Shown here in pieces: positions 1 to 9,209 of a stretch of 64,000 nt of DNA. Numbering within the stretch: position 1 is the stretch's first letter; each line of letters begins with the position of its first letter. Source of the DNA: JALORV01 sp963754065 (lineage in GTDB: Bacteria > Pseudomonadota > Gammaproteobacteria > Burkholderiales > Burkholderiaceae_F); the NCBI GenBank assembly GCA_963754065.1, contig CAVWFH010000008.1:62001-126000 (forward strand). Direction: 5' to 3'. The notes under the pieces are model-generated. The model was not told the DNA's origin and searched no databases. It was given only the letters and a program-made list of their open reading frames with translations. The position numbers were made by a program, and so were the translations under genes.

Positions 1-235
1 CCCGCATCGATGGCGGCACCTGGTCGTCCGCGCGATGGCCATTGCGCCGTCAGACCTGCAAGAAATCCCGCTCAACGCCGCGGCCAAGGAGTATCTTGGC
101 CGATCTTCGAGCGGACGACCGCCACGACGACTGGCGGCTGACTTTGCCGAGGGGGCGACGGGCAGAGACGAGGCCTGTGTCAATGCCGCCGGCTGCACTC
201 CAACCAGGCCTCGCGACCGACATCAGGAGACAGAC
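1..235. other. No assignable gene; possible 3' end of an upstream gene
   Basis: No product can be named here. A plus-strand frame open from the window edge reads naturally to about position 110 and could be the C-terminal end of a gene cut by the left edge, possibly with a frame break near 105-110. There is no recognisable motif. The last 15 bases carry the ribosome binding site of the next gene. Confidence 0.3.
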
Positions 236-529
236 ATGCCGACCTACATCGTGCTGGGCAGTTTCACCGATCAGGGCATCCGCAGCGTCAAGGACACGAC
301 CAAGCGCGCCGACGCGGTCAAGGAGCATGCGAAGAAGTTCGGCGTCACCGCCAAGGAGTTCTTCTGGACCCTGGGCGCGCACGACATGGTCGTGATCCTG
401 GATGCTCCGGACGACGCTGCCGTTTCGGCGTTCGGCATGAGTGTCGGATCAGCGGGCAACGTTCGGACGCAGACGATGCGCGCGTTCTCGAAGGACGAAG
501 TCAACGCGATACTCGGCAAGCTGGGGTAG
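236..529 (+). CDS. GYD domain-containing protein
   Basis: This 97-residue protein matches the small GYD-domain family: it begins MPTYIVLGSFTDQGI and the conserved core includes FFWTLGAHDMVVILDAPDD. Family members are compact ferredoxin-like folds of unknown biochemical role. No signal peptide or membrane segment is visible. The ATG at 236 is chosen because AGGAGA lies about five bases upstream and the homology begins there; the open frame extends further upstream without family resemblance. Family assignment is fairly secure, function is unknown. Confidence 0.85.
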   Translation: MPTYIVLGSFTDQGIRSVKDTTKRADAVKEHAKKFGVTAKEFFWTLGAHDMVVILDAPDDAAVSAFGMSVGSAGNVRTQTMRAFSKDEVNAILGKLG

Positions 530-615
530 CCAGGGCGCTGCTGCGCCGTTCGGAGCACGACAGCCGAACGGCGCAACCATCCCACCGAGCCGAGATCGAA
601 CCGCGCCCCAGTCAA

Positions 616-927
616 TCAGCGGGGTTCGCTGGATGCAATGACGATGCTGATGTCGTCGGACTGCTTCTGCGTGGCAACGTCGCGCTTCTTCGCTTCCCAT
701 TCCTGCGCGGTCGTCTCGTTGACGTAATCCGAGAACTGCAGGTTCGTGAACCAGCGCATGCGTTGCACGAACTGACGTAGCGCCTGCGGACTTTCCTCAG
801 CCGCCTTGCATGCGCGCTGGTCGATCCAGGTAGGGGACGGGTCGCAACGGTACTCGGCGTGCGCGGTCGCCACGCAGGCGATGCCGAGGACAACGGAGGA
901 TGAAATGCGAGTGAGGGTGCGGTTCAT
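616..927 (-). CDS. Small exported protein of unknown function
   Basis: The predicted product has 103 residues. Residues 1-24 form a typical Sec signal peptide ending in TAHA, so it is probably periplasmic. The mature part has two cysteines (YRCDPSP and RACKAAEES), which could form a disulphide, and an acidic/lysine-rich C-terminal half. The ATG at 927 is preceded by TAGGAG, and the longer open frame upstream gives no better start. I do not recognise the family. Confidence 0.6.
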   Translation of the reverse strand: MNRTLTRISSSVVLGIACVATAHAEYRCDPSPTWIDQRACKAAEESPQALRQFVQRMRWFTNLQFSDYVNETTAQEWEAKKRDVATQKQSDDISIVIASSEPR

Positions 928-1368
928 GGCTTGGCTCCTACATGGGAAGGACATGGGAAGGACACAGGTGAAAGCAGGCCGTTCGGCCTGTCGGGGTAAG
1001 ACGGATTGACGAAGGGTTGGCGGACGCTGCTGCAAGCGACGACGGGTCGACGCAAGCCCGGAAACTTCATTGCGGGATAGCCCTGCGTGACAGCGGTCAT
1101 CGGCGTGTCGTCCGTGGGTTGGGGTCGGATCGGATGCACACCCGGGAGGTGGACATCAACTGAGTTGCACGGTAGGTCGATGTCGCGCGAGATGCGACGG
1201 GCAATGCGGCATCGCTGTTGCAGATAATTCGACAGGCGCCGCGGGTGTTCCGACCGGGCTTAGAGGATCTGGCGCGACGAAGGCTGCGAGCCCACGCCGA
1301 GGACTACTAAGACTGCTTTACGGAATGTCGCTGCCATCGACGGCAGCCACCCGATGGTCGGAACCCGC
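928..1368. other. Intergenic region, no gene seen
   Basis: About 440 bases between two minus-strand genes. It contains an 11-base tandem duplication of ACATGGGAAGG at 940-961 and a short hairpin CAGGCC-GTTC-GGCCTG at 975-990 with no T tract. Nothing else is supportable; the promoter of the 616-927 gene must lie here. Confidence 0.4.
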
Positions 1369-3363
1369 CTACTGCAGCGCTTCGGCCACCAGTTCGGCGA
1401 TATCGCGCGCGGGAACGCGATCGTCTTTCTGAGCCAGGCCGTCACCGACCATCACCGCGCAATACGGGCAACCCGTGGCGACCGCGGCCGGATGCTTTGC
1501 CAATGCCTGCTCGGCTCGCAGCACGTTGATGCGCGTGCCGATCGTCTCCTCCAGCCACATGCGGCCACCGCCGGCCCCGCAGCACATCGCCTTGTCGCGC
1601 GCGAGGTCGAATTCGAGCGGCGCATCTCGCGAGATTGCCTGCAGCACACGACGCGGCGCCTCGTACTCACCGTTGTGCCGGCCGAGATAGCAAGGCTCGT
1701 GATAGATCACACGCTCGTGGGTCGGCGCGACTTTGAGCCTGCCAGTGCGCAGCCATTCGTCGATCGCCTGCGTGTGATGCACGACCTCGTAGTGGCCGCC
1801 GAACTCCGGCAGTTCGTTCTTCAGCGCATTGAAGGCATGCGGGTCGCACGTGACGATGCGCTTGACGCCGAGATTGTTCAGGGTCTCGACCAGCGCGGTG
1901 GCCAGTTGCTGGAACACCATTTCGTTGCCGAGCCGGCGCACACATTCACCCGTTGATCCTTCCTGCGCGCCCAGGATGCCGAGTCGGACCCCGGCTGCCT
2001 GCGCGACCTTCACGAACGCGCGAGCGATCTTCTGGCCGCGCGGATCGAACGACGAAGCGGAGCCGACGTAGTAGAGATAGTCGAGCGTTGCAACCTCGTC
2101 GACACCGGCGATGACCGGAACGCCCAGGTCCTTCGCCCAGTCGCCGCGCGTTGCGGCATCCAGTCCCCACGGATTGCCCTGCGACTCGTAGGCGGCAAAG
2201 ACGCGATTCAGTTCGTGCGGGAACTCGCCCTCCATCATCACCTGGCGCTGTCGCAGCCGGTAGAACTTGGGCAAGTGTTCGAGTTGGATCGGGCAGGCCA
2301 CTTCGCAGTAGCCGCAGGTCGTGCAGGCCCACAGCGTCTCCTCGCTGATCGCACTGGTGACCAGCGCCGGAAGACGGACGCGGGCACCGGCACGGATCGT
2401 CTCCCGTTCCCTGACCAGGTGATGCTTGACCTCGTCGTGGACCCACTTCAGCGACAGCGGCTTGCCCGTCAGGAACGTCGGGCACGCATCCTTGCAGCGG
2501 CCACACTCGGTGCAGGTGAAGGCGTCCAGGCCTTCCTTCCAGGTGAGGTCGAGTGCAGTCTTAGCGCCGATCTGCAACTGGTCGGGATCGGCCGAGTCGT
2601 CCATCATCGGTGCGAGATCCACGCTTGGCACGCGGTTGGTCGGAACGTCGCGACCGAAGTAGACCGTCGGCAATGCGGTGACGATATGAAAGTGCTCGCC
2701 GATCGGCAGGATTGCCAGGAAGGTGAAGACCGTCGCCATTTGCACCCAGTAAAACGCGTGGGCGCCCAGGTCGAGCGCGGCGGGTGACAGTCCGGTAAGT
2801 AGTGTCGACAACGGCGCGCCGATCCATGCCCAGGCCGCTTCGTGCGCGATCGCGGGCACGGTCTGCGCATGCTGCGCGAATCGGAACGCGTCGAAGCCAA
2901 AGTCGGTGATCATGATCAGCGCGATCAGCGTCAGGATCACGATCGCCTCGCGGTTCGGTTCGAGCCGTACTGGCGGGCGCACAAAGCGTCTGTAAAAGCC
3001 GTAGCCCACAGCCACGAGTACGGCGAGCTCGATCAGATCCTTGAACGCGGTGTAGACACCGCCCGCAGCGCCGGGAATCGTCGCCAGCGGGGCGTAGCCG
3101 ATCACGATCAGGTGCAGCTTGCGCACCAGCAGCGTCAGGAAACCGAAGAAGATCACCGCGTGCATGAGTCCGGATCGGAAATCACCCGTCAGCAGCCGCG
3201 ACTGGCCAAAGCCGACCTGCAACAGTCGACCCATGCGTCGCCACGGCTGATCGAAGCGGTTGTCCGGCGCGAGGGCGACGACGATCGACAGCTTGCGCCA
3301 CGCCAGCCAGGCGAACGCGGCGAAGCCCGCCAGCATCAGCAGCGTGATTCCGAGCGGGCTCAT
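1369..3363 (-). CDS. FadF-like membrane (Fe-S) oxidoreductase, heterodisulfide-reductase-related
   Basis: The product has 664 residues. Residues 1-245 carry about six membrane helices resembling a nitrate reductase gamma (cytochrome b-like) module. They are followed by a twin 4Fe-4S ferredoxin domain (C284-C287-C290-C294 in CTECGRCKDACP and C347-C350-C353-C357 in CTTCGYCEVACP) and two cysteine-rich CCG domains, seen as VTCDPHAFNA and MCCGAGGGRMW. This architecture is that of FadF/YwjF-type proteins, thought to pass electrons from acyl-CoA dehydrogenase and electron transfer flavoprotein to the quinone pool. No etfAB gene is adjacent, so the electron donor is inferred from the family only. The gene is full length and stands alone. 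Confidence 0.85.
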   Translation of the reverse strand: MSPLGITLLMLAGFAAFAWLAWRKLSIVVALAPDNRFDQPWRRMGRLLQVGFGQSRLLTGDFRSGLMHAVIFFGFLTLLVRKLHLIVIGYAPLATIPGAAGGVYTAFKDLIELAVLVAVGYGFYRRFVRPPVRLEPNREAIVILTLIALIMITDFGFDAFRFAQHAQTVPAIAHEAAWAWIGAPLSTLLTGLSPAALDLGAHAFYWVQMATVFTFLAILPIGEHFHIVTALPTVYFGRDVPTNRVPSVDLAPMMDDSADPDQLQIGAKTALDLTWKEGLDAFTCTECGRCKDACPTFLTGKPLSLKWVHDEVKHHLVRERETIRAGARVRLPALVTSAISEETLWACTTCGYCEVACPIQLEHLPKFYRLRQRQVMMEGEFPHELNRVFAAYESQGNPWGLDAATRGDWAKDLGVPVIAGVDEVATLDYLYYVGSASSFDPRGQKIARAFVKVAQAAGVRLGILGAQEGSTGECVRRLGNEMVFQQLATALVETLNNLGVKRIVTCDPHAFNALKNELPEFGGHYEVVHHTQAIDEWLRTGRLKVAPTHERVIYHEPCYLGRHNGEYEAPRRVLQAISRDAPLEFDLARDKAMCCGAGGGRMWLEETIGTRINVLRAEQALAKHPAAVATGCPYCAVMVGDGLAQKDDRVPARDIAELVAEALQ

Positions 3364-3510
3364 CGAGATCGGTTCACAACAGTCGGTTCATCGGAGTTGG
3401 ACCGGGCGGCTCATTGTCCAAGTCCGGCCCGGCGGCAGGCTGACATCGATCAACCGCAAGCGCGTACTGCCGCTGGGGCGGCGCGACCGGTTGCCGTGCT
3501 GCGTCGCTGC

Positions 3511-4240
3511 TCAGCGCGCTGCCGCAGCCGGTGCGACCGACCCTTGCGCGGATTCCATCGCGGCAGGAGCACTTGAATAGAGTGCCCAGCGTGCGCCGGT
3601 GCGGAGTTCTTCCACGCACACGCCAGGACTGCAGTCGACGACCCGGAATCGATCCCCGGCCGCCGGGAAGCGCAGGGTGGTCGAGGTATCGGCGCCTGCG
3701 CGGTAGCGCATCAGCGCGGTAACGTCGGAGGGGCCGGTTTCCCAGGTCGCGATACCGCCTTTCACTGCCATGGCGGCAACGCGCACGTCACCGACCGTCA
3801 CGGGCCAATAGTCCCGGCGCTCGACCACTCCGACAATAAATACATAGCGCGGACCGGCCGAGGTGCTGTGTTTACCCAACCAGCAACCCGAAAACGTCGA
3901 ATCCGTCGCGCTCTGGAACGAGTGCCTCGATGTCGGTGGCCGCAAAGACTATCTGGCCGGGCCGCGCCACGACCGGGGACCGCAGCGTTGAAAGCTGTGC
4001 CAACACTGCGGGATCACCGCCGCCGCCTTCGATGTGCCGCCCGAGCCGAATCTGCCAGGCCGCGATGGCGATCTTGGCGGTGGCGTCCGGCAAGTCGCGG
4101 TTCGCTGGACCGGCGGCCGGCGGCGCGGAGTAAGTCGCACAGCCGCTCAGCACGCCTGCCATCAGCAATATCGCCACGTGAGTGGATGCAACGCGGGTCG
4201 TGTAGCGCATTGCAGCGGGCCAGGCGATGTGAAGGTTCAT
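3511..4240 (-). CDS. Putative lipoprotein, frame broken by one extra base
   Basis: Two overlapping minus-strand frames read as one protein. The upstream part (4240-3872) has a signal peptide with lipobox LSGC and so is probably a lipoprotein; the second Met at 4210 may be the true start. It runs into a stop near 3873, but the next frame continues without interruption (FDVFGLLV then KHSTSAGPRYVFIVGVVE) to 3511. The span is 3n+1 bases, consistent with one inserted base near 3875. The intact product would have about 230-240 residues. I do not recognise the family. It lies directly downstream of the ankyrin gene on the same strand, with a 15-base gap. Confidence 0.55.
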
Positions 4241-4255
4241 CGTGCGCGCTTCGTC

Positions 4256-6194
4256 TTACTCAATCGGGCCGGGGGATCGGCTCGGAGCATCGGCCCGTCG
4301 CACGGAAAGTTCGCCCGCTTGACCCGGGGCTTCAAGCCCCACGGCCGCATGGACGCCCGACGCACCGCTGGAGCGCGTTATGGAAGCGCTTGCACGCGTG
4401 TCGCTCAACATTCGGTCGGCTGTGCTCGCGTAACCCTTTCGTTCGGCCTCCTCGCGCGGCGTTGCGCCGGCTTCGTTTCGGACAGTCGCATCGGCGCCGC
4501 GGTCCACCAGCAGCATCACGACGGTTTCATGACCTCGGCCCGCCGCCACGTGCAGTGCCGTATTGCCCCCGTCACTGGCAATTCGTGGGTCGGCGCCGTA
4601 GTCGAGCAGGTGGTTGGTCAACGTGTGATTGCCACGCAGAGCGGCGTCGTGCAGGGCGGTCTGGCCGAAAAGATCGCGCGCATTCGGACTCGCCCCCGCC
4701 TGAAGCAGCACGATGGCGATCTCGGTCCTGCTGCGGTCAGCCGCCAGCATCAGCGGCGTCACTCCGTAGTGCGATGCGCGGTTGGGATCGGCCCCGCGGC
4801 TGGTCAGCGCACGCACTGCCGCCGTACTGCCGGCCCGCGTAGCCGCATGCAGCGGCGTTTCGCCGTCGAGGTCGGCGAAATCGAGTTCCCACTGTCCCTC
4901 GGCCAGACGTTCGACCTGCGCGACGTTGCCCTCCCGCGCGGCCCACCACAAGGCTGTGCGGCCGAGCGCGTCCGGACCTCGCAAGGGAGTCGTGCCGGGA
5001 CCGCCAGGTTCAGCGGCTTCCTGTGCCCGGTCGTCACCCAGGGTGACGGCGATGCTGGAGGCGGCTGGAAAGCAGATGTTTGCAATGGTCAGCGGATCCG
5101 TGGGGTTGGCCTGGTGGCCGTAGTCGTCGCCGTCATAGGTGGCGAGCTCGCGTTCGATGGCTTCGAATTGCGCGCGGACACGAGGCTGTCCGCGCAGATC
5201 GCGGTACCAATCCAGCGCTTGCGGGCAGCGTTCGCGGATAAGGGTCCGGATTCGACCGCTGGTATAGCGCATGTACTTGTTCGGGTTCAGTACCTCGTTC
5301 CAGTGGGGCGTGATGAAGGCGACGAAGAAGTCGGGATCCGGCGCGACCCGCACGCGCCAGAGTGGGCCGTCACGCTCCAGCATCGGCGACAAGGTGCGCG
5401 AGCCGATGTGCACCGTTTCTGTCAGGTTGCGGTAGAACATCAGGCCGGCGTAGTCGGCAGCCAGGTCGCCGTTCGAGAGGATGCCGGTCGTGAACATCCC
5501 GAGCACGCCGCTCTCGGATGTCAGGACGTTGCGCGAAGTCGACGCGATCGCGGACTTGATGGCTTCCTTCTCGGGCAGTCCCCGCTTGATCCGGGTTTCG
5601 TACTTGGCGTGGTAGATCCTTCCGACGTTGATGAAATGGATGATCTTGTCCGTTCCGAATACGTAGTCGCCCGCGCTCACCGTTCCGGCGCGGAAGAACG
5701 TCCGAACCGCCTTGGTCAGGTCGATCACCAGCAGGGGATCGTCATAGATCGACACCGGCGGCCGATACATCGTGACGAGACCCGGATACTGCGCCTGCAC
5801 TGCCTCCGAAACCAACGTTGCATCGAGCGATCTCATTGGCAGGGATGGCAGCGAAGAGCTGCGCCCACACGTTGCCGGCGATGTGGTCCGCCGACTGCAG
5901 TTCTTCGATCTGGGAAGGCGCCTGCCCCGACTCGATCGCGCGCGCAATGGCGGCGTTCGTTTCTGCTGTCGCGCTGACAACGGCGTCGTACGCGATCTTC
6001 GAGAAATAGGGGCCGAGGTCGGCGAAGTCGCGTCCTGCCGGCAGGGTGTACTGCTCCGACTCGTGCGACAGGGCCGGAGCCAACCCAGCGAGGGGCGCGC
6101 AGGCCATCAATGTCGCGACGAACAAACGTCGGCAGCGGCGCAGCGACGGTTGCGTCCTTGAATCACCCCGGCAATCGCGAAGAGAAGGCTGCAT
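4256..6194 (-). CDS. Exported ankyrin-repeat protein, frame broken by one extra base
   Basis: The N-terminal frame (from 6194) carries a signal peptide ending near APALSHE, then helical sequence up to WAQLFAAIPANE. The next frame continues at RSLDATLVSEAVQAQYPGLV and runs to 4256. The span is 3n+1 bases, so one extra base near 5825-5840 explains the break. The restored product has about 645 residues: a central region of unknown type (about 100-360), then five or six ankyrin repeats with the usual G-TPLH-AA and GADP-N signatures. Ankyrin repeats mediate protein-protein contacts; an exported copy suggests a periplasmic or secreted partner. The lipoprotein gene follows closely and may be a partner. 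Confidence 0.65.
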
Positions 6195-6214
6195 GGCGAC
6201 GCTGTGATGCAGGC

Positions 6215-6457
6215 TCAAGCTCGTGGGCTTGCAAACGCGCTGGGAACGACGTGACCCGAACGCGTCAGTTCCTTGACCGACGCATACACAAGCTCCGCCG
6301 CGTCGATCCGGACTTCCACTTTCAGTGTAGCGCGGGCAGGCTTGAAGATCTCCTCCTTGGCGGTGAGCCGGGCTACGGCTTCGTCGGTGGAGTTCTTCTT
6401 CATCGCTGACTGCGACGCCGGTTGCGGCAAGGGCTGGGATGTCTTTGGGGCGGCCAT
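6215..6457 (-). CDS. Hypothetical 80-residue protein
   Basis: The frame opens well upstream, but the most natural start is the ATG at 6457 (MAAPKTSQPLPQPA). The product is cytoplasmic, with a Pro/Ser/Gln-rich N-terminus and a mixed alpha/beta C-terminal half (EEIFKPARATLKVEVRIDAAEL). It ends 20 bases before the ankyrin gene begins on the same strand and could be co-transcribed with it. I recognise no family. Confidence 0.45.
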   Translation of the reverse strand: MAAPKTSQPLPQPASQSAMKKNSTDEAVARLTAKEEIFKPARATLKVEVRIDAAELVYASVKELTRSGHVVPSAFASPRA

Positions 6458-6668
6458 GGTCGGTTCGCGGGAGCGCCGGTTGCTGGTGGTGGGGATAAGC
6501 TGACGCCACGTGACAAGTGCCAGCAATGGGCGTGCCTGCCTCGATGGGCAGACAGTGATTACATCAGGAAGGCTTGCGTGCGCGCGGAGCGGCGTGTGCC
6601 AGATCCGGCCCGGCAGCGGTATCGCGTTCCGCCGCACGCCAGCGAGCTGCCGCGGCGTACCCTGTGGC

Positions 6669-7886
6669 TCAGGCCCGCTTCGGCCGGTCCGACCAGCCCT
6701 TCCAGCGGCGGTGAACCCACCACCACTGTTCGGGCCGTCGCACAATCATGCGCTCCAGCGCGCGGTTGTAGGCGCGGGTGTTGAGTCGGATGGCTTCATT
6801 GGTGTCCGCATGCTCGACCGGTGCGATCGCCGTCTCGAACCGCAGCACGTGCCGGCCGTTCGACTCGCGCCAGCTCGATGCCGGTACCACCGGTGCTCCG
6901 GTGGTCAGTGCAATCACGGCCAGGCTGCGAAACGTACCCGCCGGATGCCCAAAGAACTCCACCAGCACCCCTTCCTTGCGACCGGAGTGCTGGTCGAACG
7001 GGAACACGATGAGGTCGCCGGCGCCGAGGCGATCGAGAATCGCCTCCAACCCCCCGCGCTTCGGAAGCACGCCAAAGCCGGCTTTGCGAAAGCGCCGCGT
7101 TACGAGTCGGTCGAACCATTCGGGCTGCAGCGGTCGTCGCACGAAGTGAAACCGGCCGTGCGCCTGGGGAAACTGCGCCAGCCCGGCCGCAGTGGCGACC
7201 TCGAAGTTGCCGAAGTGACCGGTGAGGATCAGCACGCCCTTGCCCTGCTCATGCGCCGCGAGCAAGGCGTCCAGGTTTTCCACCCGTGCCATCGCGAGGC
7301 GCCGTGCCGGACTCAGCCACGGAAACCAGAGGAACTCCCACAGCAGCCGGCCCAGGTGTCCGTAGTGCGCCTGCGCAAGGCGCTCGATCTCGTCGTCGTC
7401 GGCCGTGTCATAGACCCGCCGCAGGTTTTCGAGCACCACCTGGCGGCGGAAAGGCAGCAGGCGATACAACCAGCGCGCGCCGCGCGATGGTGCCGCGCGA
7501 TCAGCCTGCGCGAGCGCGACGGCCGACGCCTGTGTGCGGTCGTGCGTCAGCGAAAGGCTGATCGAACGCAGGCGATTGCGCCCGAGTGCCACCGCCGCCG
7601 CGTCGCTGAGTTCGACGGCCGGCGCGCCGTAGCCATCGCGAGTCACGGAAAAATCGGTAGGCCCGACTGCGCCGAGCGCAGCCTCGCGCGGGAAAAGCTT
7701 GGTGCAGGCTTCCTTGGCGGCGAATCGCGCGGCCAGGCTGGCAGCGCGCCCGGGGCCGTCCCCGGCGTCCTGCAGTTCCTGCGCAGAAAAGAGCTTGCCC
7801 AGTTCGTCGGTCGGTGTTTCCACCAGCAGGCGTTCGATGCGGCTGATCTCGACGCTATCGACGCCGCAGCGGCTCGCGCCTTCCAT
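6669..7886 (-). CDS. Fusion: 4'-phosphopantetheinyl transferase (AcpS-like) + LpxL/HtrB-like acyltransferase
   Basis: The product has 405 residues in two parts. Residues 1 to about 130 are AcpS-like, with the metal-binding GVDSVEISRIERLL and the catalytic FAAKEACTKLF motif; this part would convert apo-carrier protein to holo form using CoA. Residues from about 140 to the end are a lysophospholipid/lipid A late acyltransferase of the LpxL type, with GHFGNFE (HX4E), a DQH motif and the terminal PEQWWWVHRRWK signature. The start at 7886 (MEGASRCGVD) is chosen because AcpS homology begins immediately. It is the last gene of the seven-gene fatty acid synthase operon, so the fusion plausibly loads the carrier protein and then transfers the finished acyl chain to a lipid at the inner membrane. 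Confidence 0.82.
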   Translation of the reverse strand: MEGASRCGVDSVEISRIERLLVETPTDELGKLFSAQELQDAGDGPGRAASLAARFAAKEACTKLFPREAALGAVGPTDFSVTRDGYGAPAVELSDAAAVALGRNRLRSISLSLTHDRTQASAVALAQADRAAPSRGARWLYRLLPFRRQVVLENLRRVYDTADDDEIERLAQAHYGHLGRLLWEFLWFPWLSPARRLAMARVENLDALLAAHEQGKGVLILTGHFGNFEVATAAGLAQFPQAHGRFHFVRRPLQPEWFDRLVTRRFRKAGFGVLPKRGGLEAILDRLGAGDLIVFPFDQHSGRKEGVLVEFFGHPAGTFRSLAVIALTTGAPVVPASSWRESNGRHVLRFETAIAPVEHADTNEAIRLNTRAYNRALERMIVRRPEQWWWVHRRWKGWSDRPKRA

Positions 7887-7912
7887 CACTGCCGGTGCTT
7901 CCGGCAATGGGC

Positions 7913-9193
7913 TCACGACGCCGCAACGCGCAGCAGGCAGGCAGCGTTCGACCCACCGAAGCCGCGTGCAAGCAGCAGGGCAATGTCGCTGCGCGGTGCA
8001 CGCGGTTCGCGTGAGACGTTGAGCCGGCCGCACGCGGGGTCGAGTTCAGCGAGCGACGCTATGCCAGGAACGACCCGGGCACGCAGCGCCGCGATCGTGA
8101 CGACGGCTTCGATCAGGCCTGAGGCTGCCAGCAGGTGCCCGAAGGACCACTTGAAGCCCGTGACCGGCGGCATCGCATCTCCGAACACCCGATCCAGCGC
8201 CTGGCCCTCCGACGTGTCGGAGTTCGCGGTGCCGTTACCGTGCGCGACGATCATGCCGACGTCGGCCGTGGTCAGGTCCGCAGCGGCGAGTGCGGCTTCG
8301 ATTGCACGTACCAGTCCATCGCCATCGTCGCTCACCGGCAGCAGGCCCAGCCCGTCGCTGCCGCTGCCGGCGCCCAGGAACTCGCCCAGCACGACGGCCC
8401 CGCGTGCACGTGCCGCGGTCTCCGTTTCGACGACGACAGCGGCTGCGCCTTCACCCATCACGCTGCCGTCGTGGCCGACGTCGAACGGACGTAGCCCGGC
8501 GCGCGACAGGAGACCCATCTGATCGTAATAGAGCAAGGTCTGAGGTTCGATCTCGGCATCGTGCGCGGCAGCCACGGCGCGTTCGCACTCGCCGGCGCGC
8601 AATGCTTCCGCGGCTTCGGAAAGTGCGAGCAGGCCGCTGATGCTGTGGTGGGTGATGCAGGCGTTCGGGCCTTTCAGCCCGTGACGGATGCCCACATGTC
8701 CCAGCACGTTGTTCGGCAGCGATCGAAGCAGCCACATCGGGTTGACGGTCGCCGACAACTCGCGCCCGAAAGCCTCGAGCTTGCCGCCCGACGCGGCGAT
8801 CAGTGGCAGGTAGTCGTACTGGTTGGCAAAGGCACCGCCGCCCGAGCCGACAAACACTCCCGTGGAGTCTGCGAAGTGCGTGGCGGCGACCTCGTCGATC
8901 GACGTGCGCCAGGCCGTCAGGCCGCTGTGCTCGATCGCGCGATCGGCCGCATAGAGCCCGAAAACGTCCGTGCGGCGAATGAACTTCAGCAGCTTGCGAT
9001 CGCCGGTCAGCGCACCGGCGTTGTAGTCGCCGACTTCGGCGGCGATGTTGACCGGCCAGCGGCTCGCGTCCCACTGCTCGATCGGCCGGATTGCGGATCG
9101 CCCTTGGAGGACGGCGGCGAGCACCTCGTCGGGCGAGCGGCCGGATCCGCAGATCGCACCGGTGCCGGTGATGACGATGCGAGGCGGCTTCAT
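7913..9193 (-). CDS. Beta-ketoacyl synthase homologue lacking the active-site Cys (KS-beta/chain-length-factor-like)
   Basis: This 426-residue thiolase-fold protein has the FabF outline: N-terminal RIVITGTGAICGSG, the His motifs VAHGNGT and FGHLLAASG, and C-terminal ARGFGGSNAACLL. At the nucleophile position the sequence is GPNACITHHSISG. Aligned to the usual G-x(8)-C-x-S/T-G pattern, the catalytic Cys is replaced by Ser184. A second KS with an intact Cys lies directly upstream, so the two probably form a KS-alpha/KS-beta heterodimer as in type II polyketide and special fatty acid systems. The ATG at 9193 is used because homology starts there; the open frame continues upstream without similarity. 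Confidence 0.8.
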   Translation of the reverse strand: MKPPRIVITGTGAICGSGRSPDEVLAAVLQGRSAIRPIEQWDASRWPVNIAAEVGDYNAGALTGDRKLLKFIRRTDVFGLYAADRAIEHSGLTAWRTSIDEVAATHFADSTGVFVGSGGGAFANQYDYLPLIAASGGKLEAFGRELSATVNPMWLLRSLPNNVLGHVGIRHGLKGPNACITHHSISGLLALSEAAEALRAGECERAVAAAHDAEIEPQTLLYYDQMGLLSRAGLRPFDVGHDGSVMGEGAAAVVVETETAARARGAVVLGEFLGAGSGSDGLGLLPVSDDGDGLVRAIEAALAAADLTTADVGMIVAHGNGTANSDTSEGQALDRVFGDAMPPVTGFKWSFGHLLAASGLIEAVVTIAALRARVVPGIASLAELDPACGRLNVSREPRAPRSDIALLLARGFGGSNAACLLRVAAS

Positions 9194-9209
9194 CGGAGCG
9201 ACCGGTGCA

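Noticed and set aside
940..961. 11-base tandem duplication upstream of the small exported protein gene
   Set aside because: Only two copies and no associated structure; likely incidental.
4034..5977. 647-codon plus-strand ORF antisense to the ankyrin gene
   Set aside because: Shadow of the minus-strand ankyrin repeats; the composition is Arg/Gly/Val-rich and no family matches.
6510..8522. Very long plus-strand ORF (670 codons) antisense to the acyltransferase and KS genes
   Set aside because: High-G+C shadow frame; the minus strand carries clear conserved enzymes and this frame has no recognisable motif or ribosome binding site.
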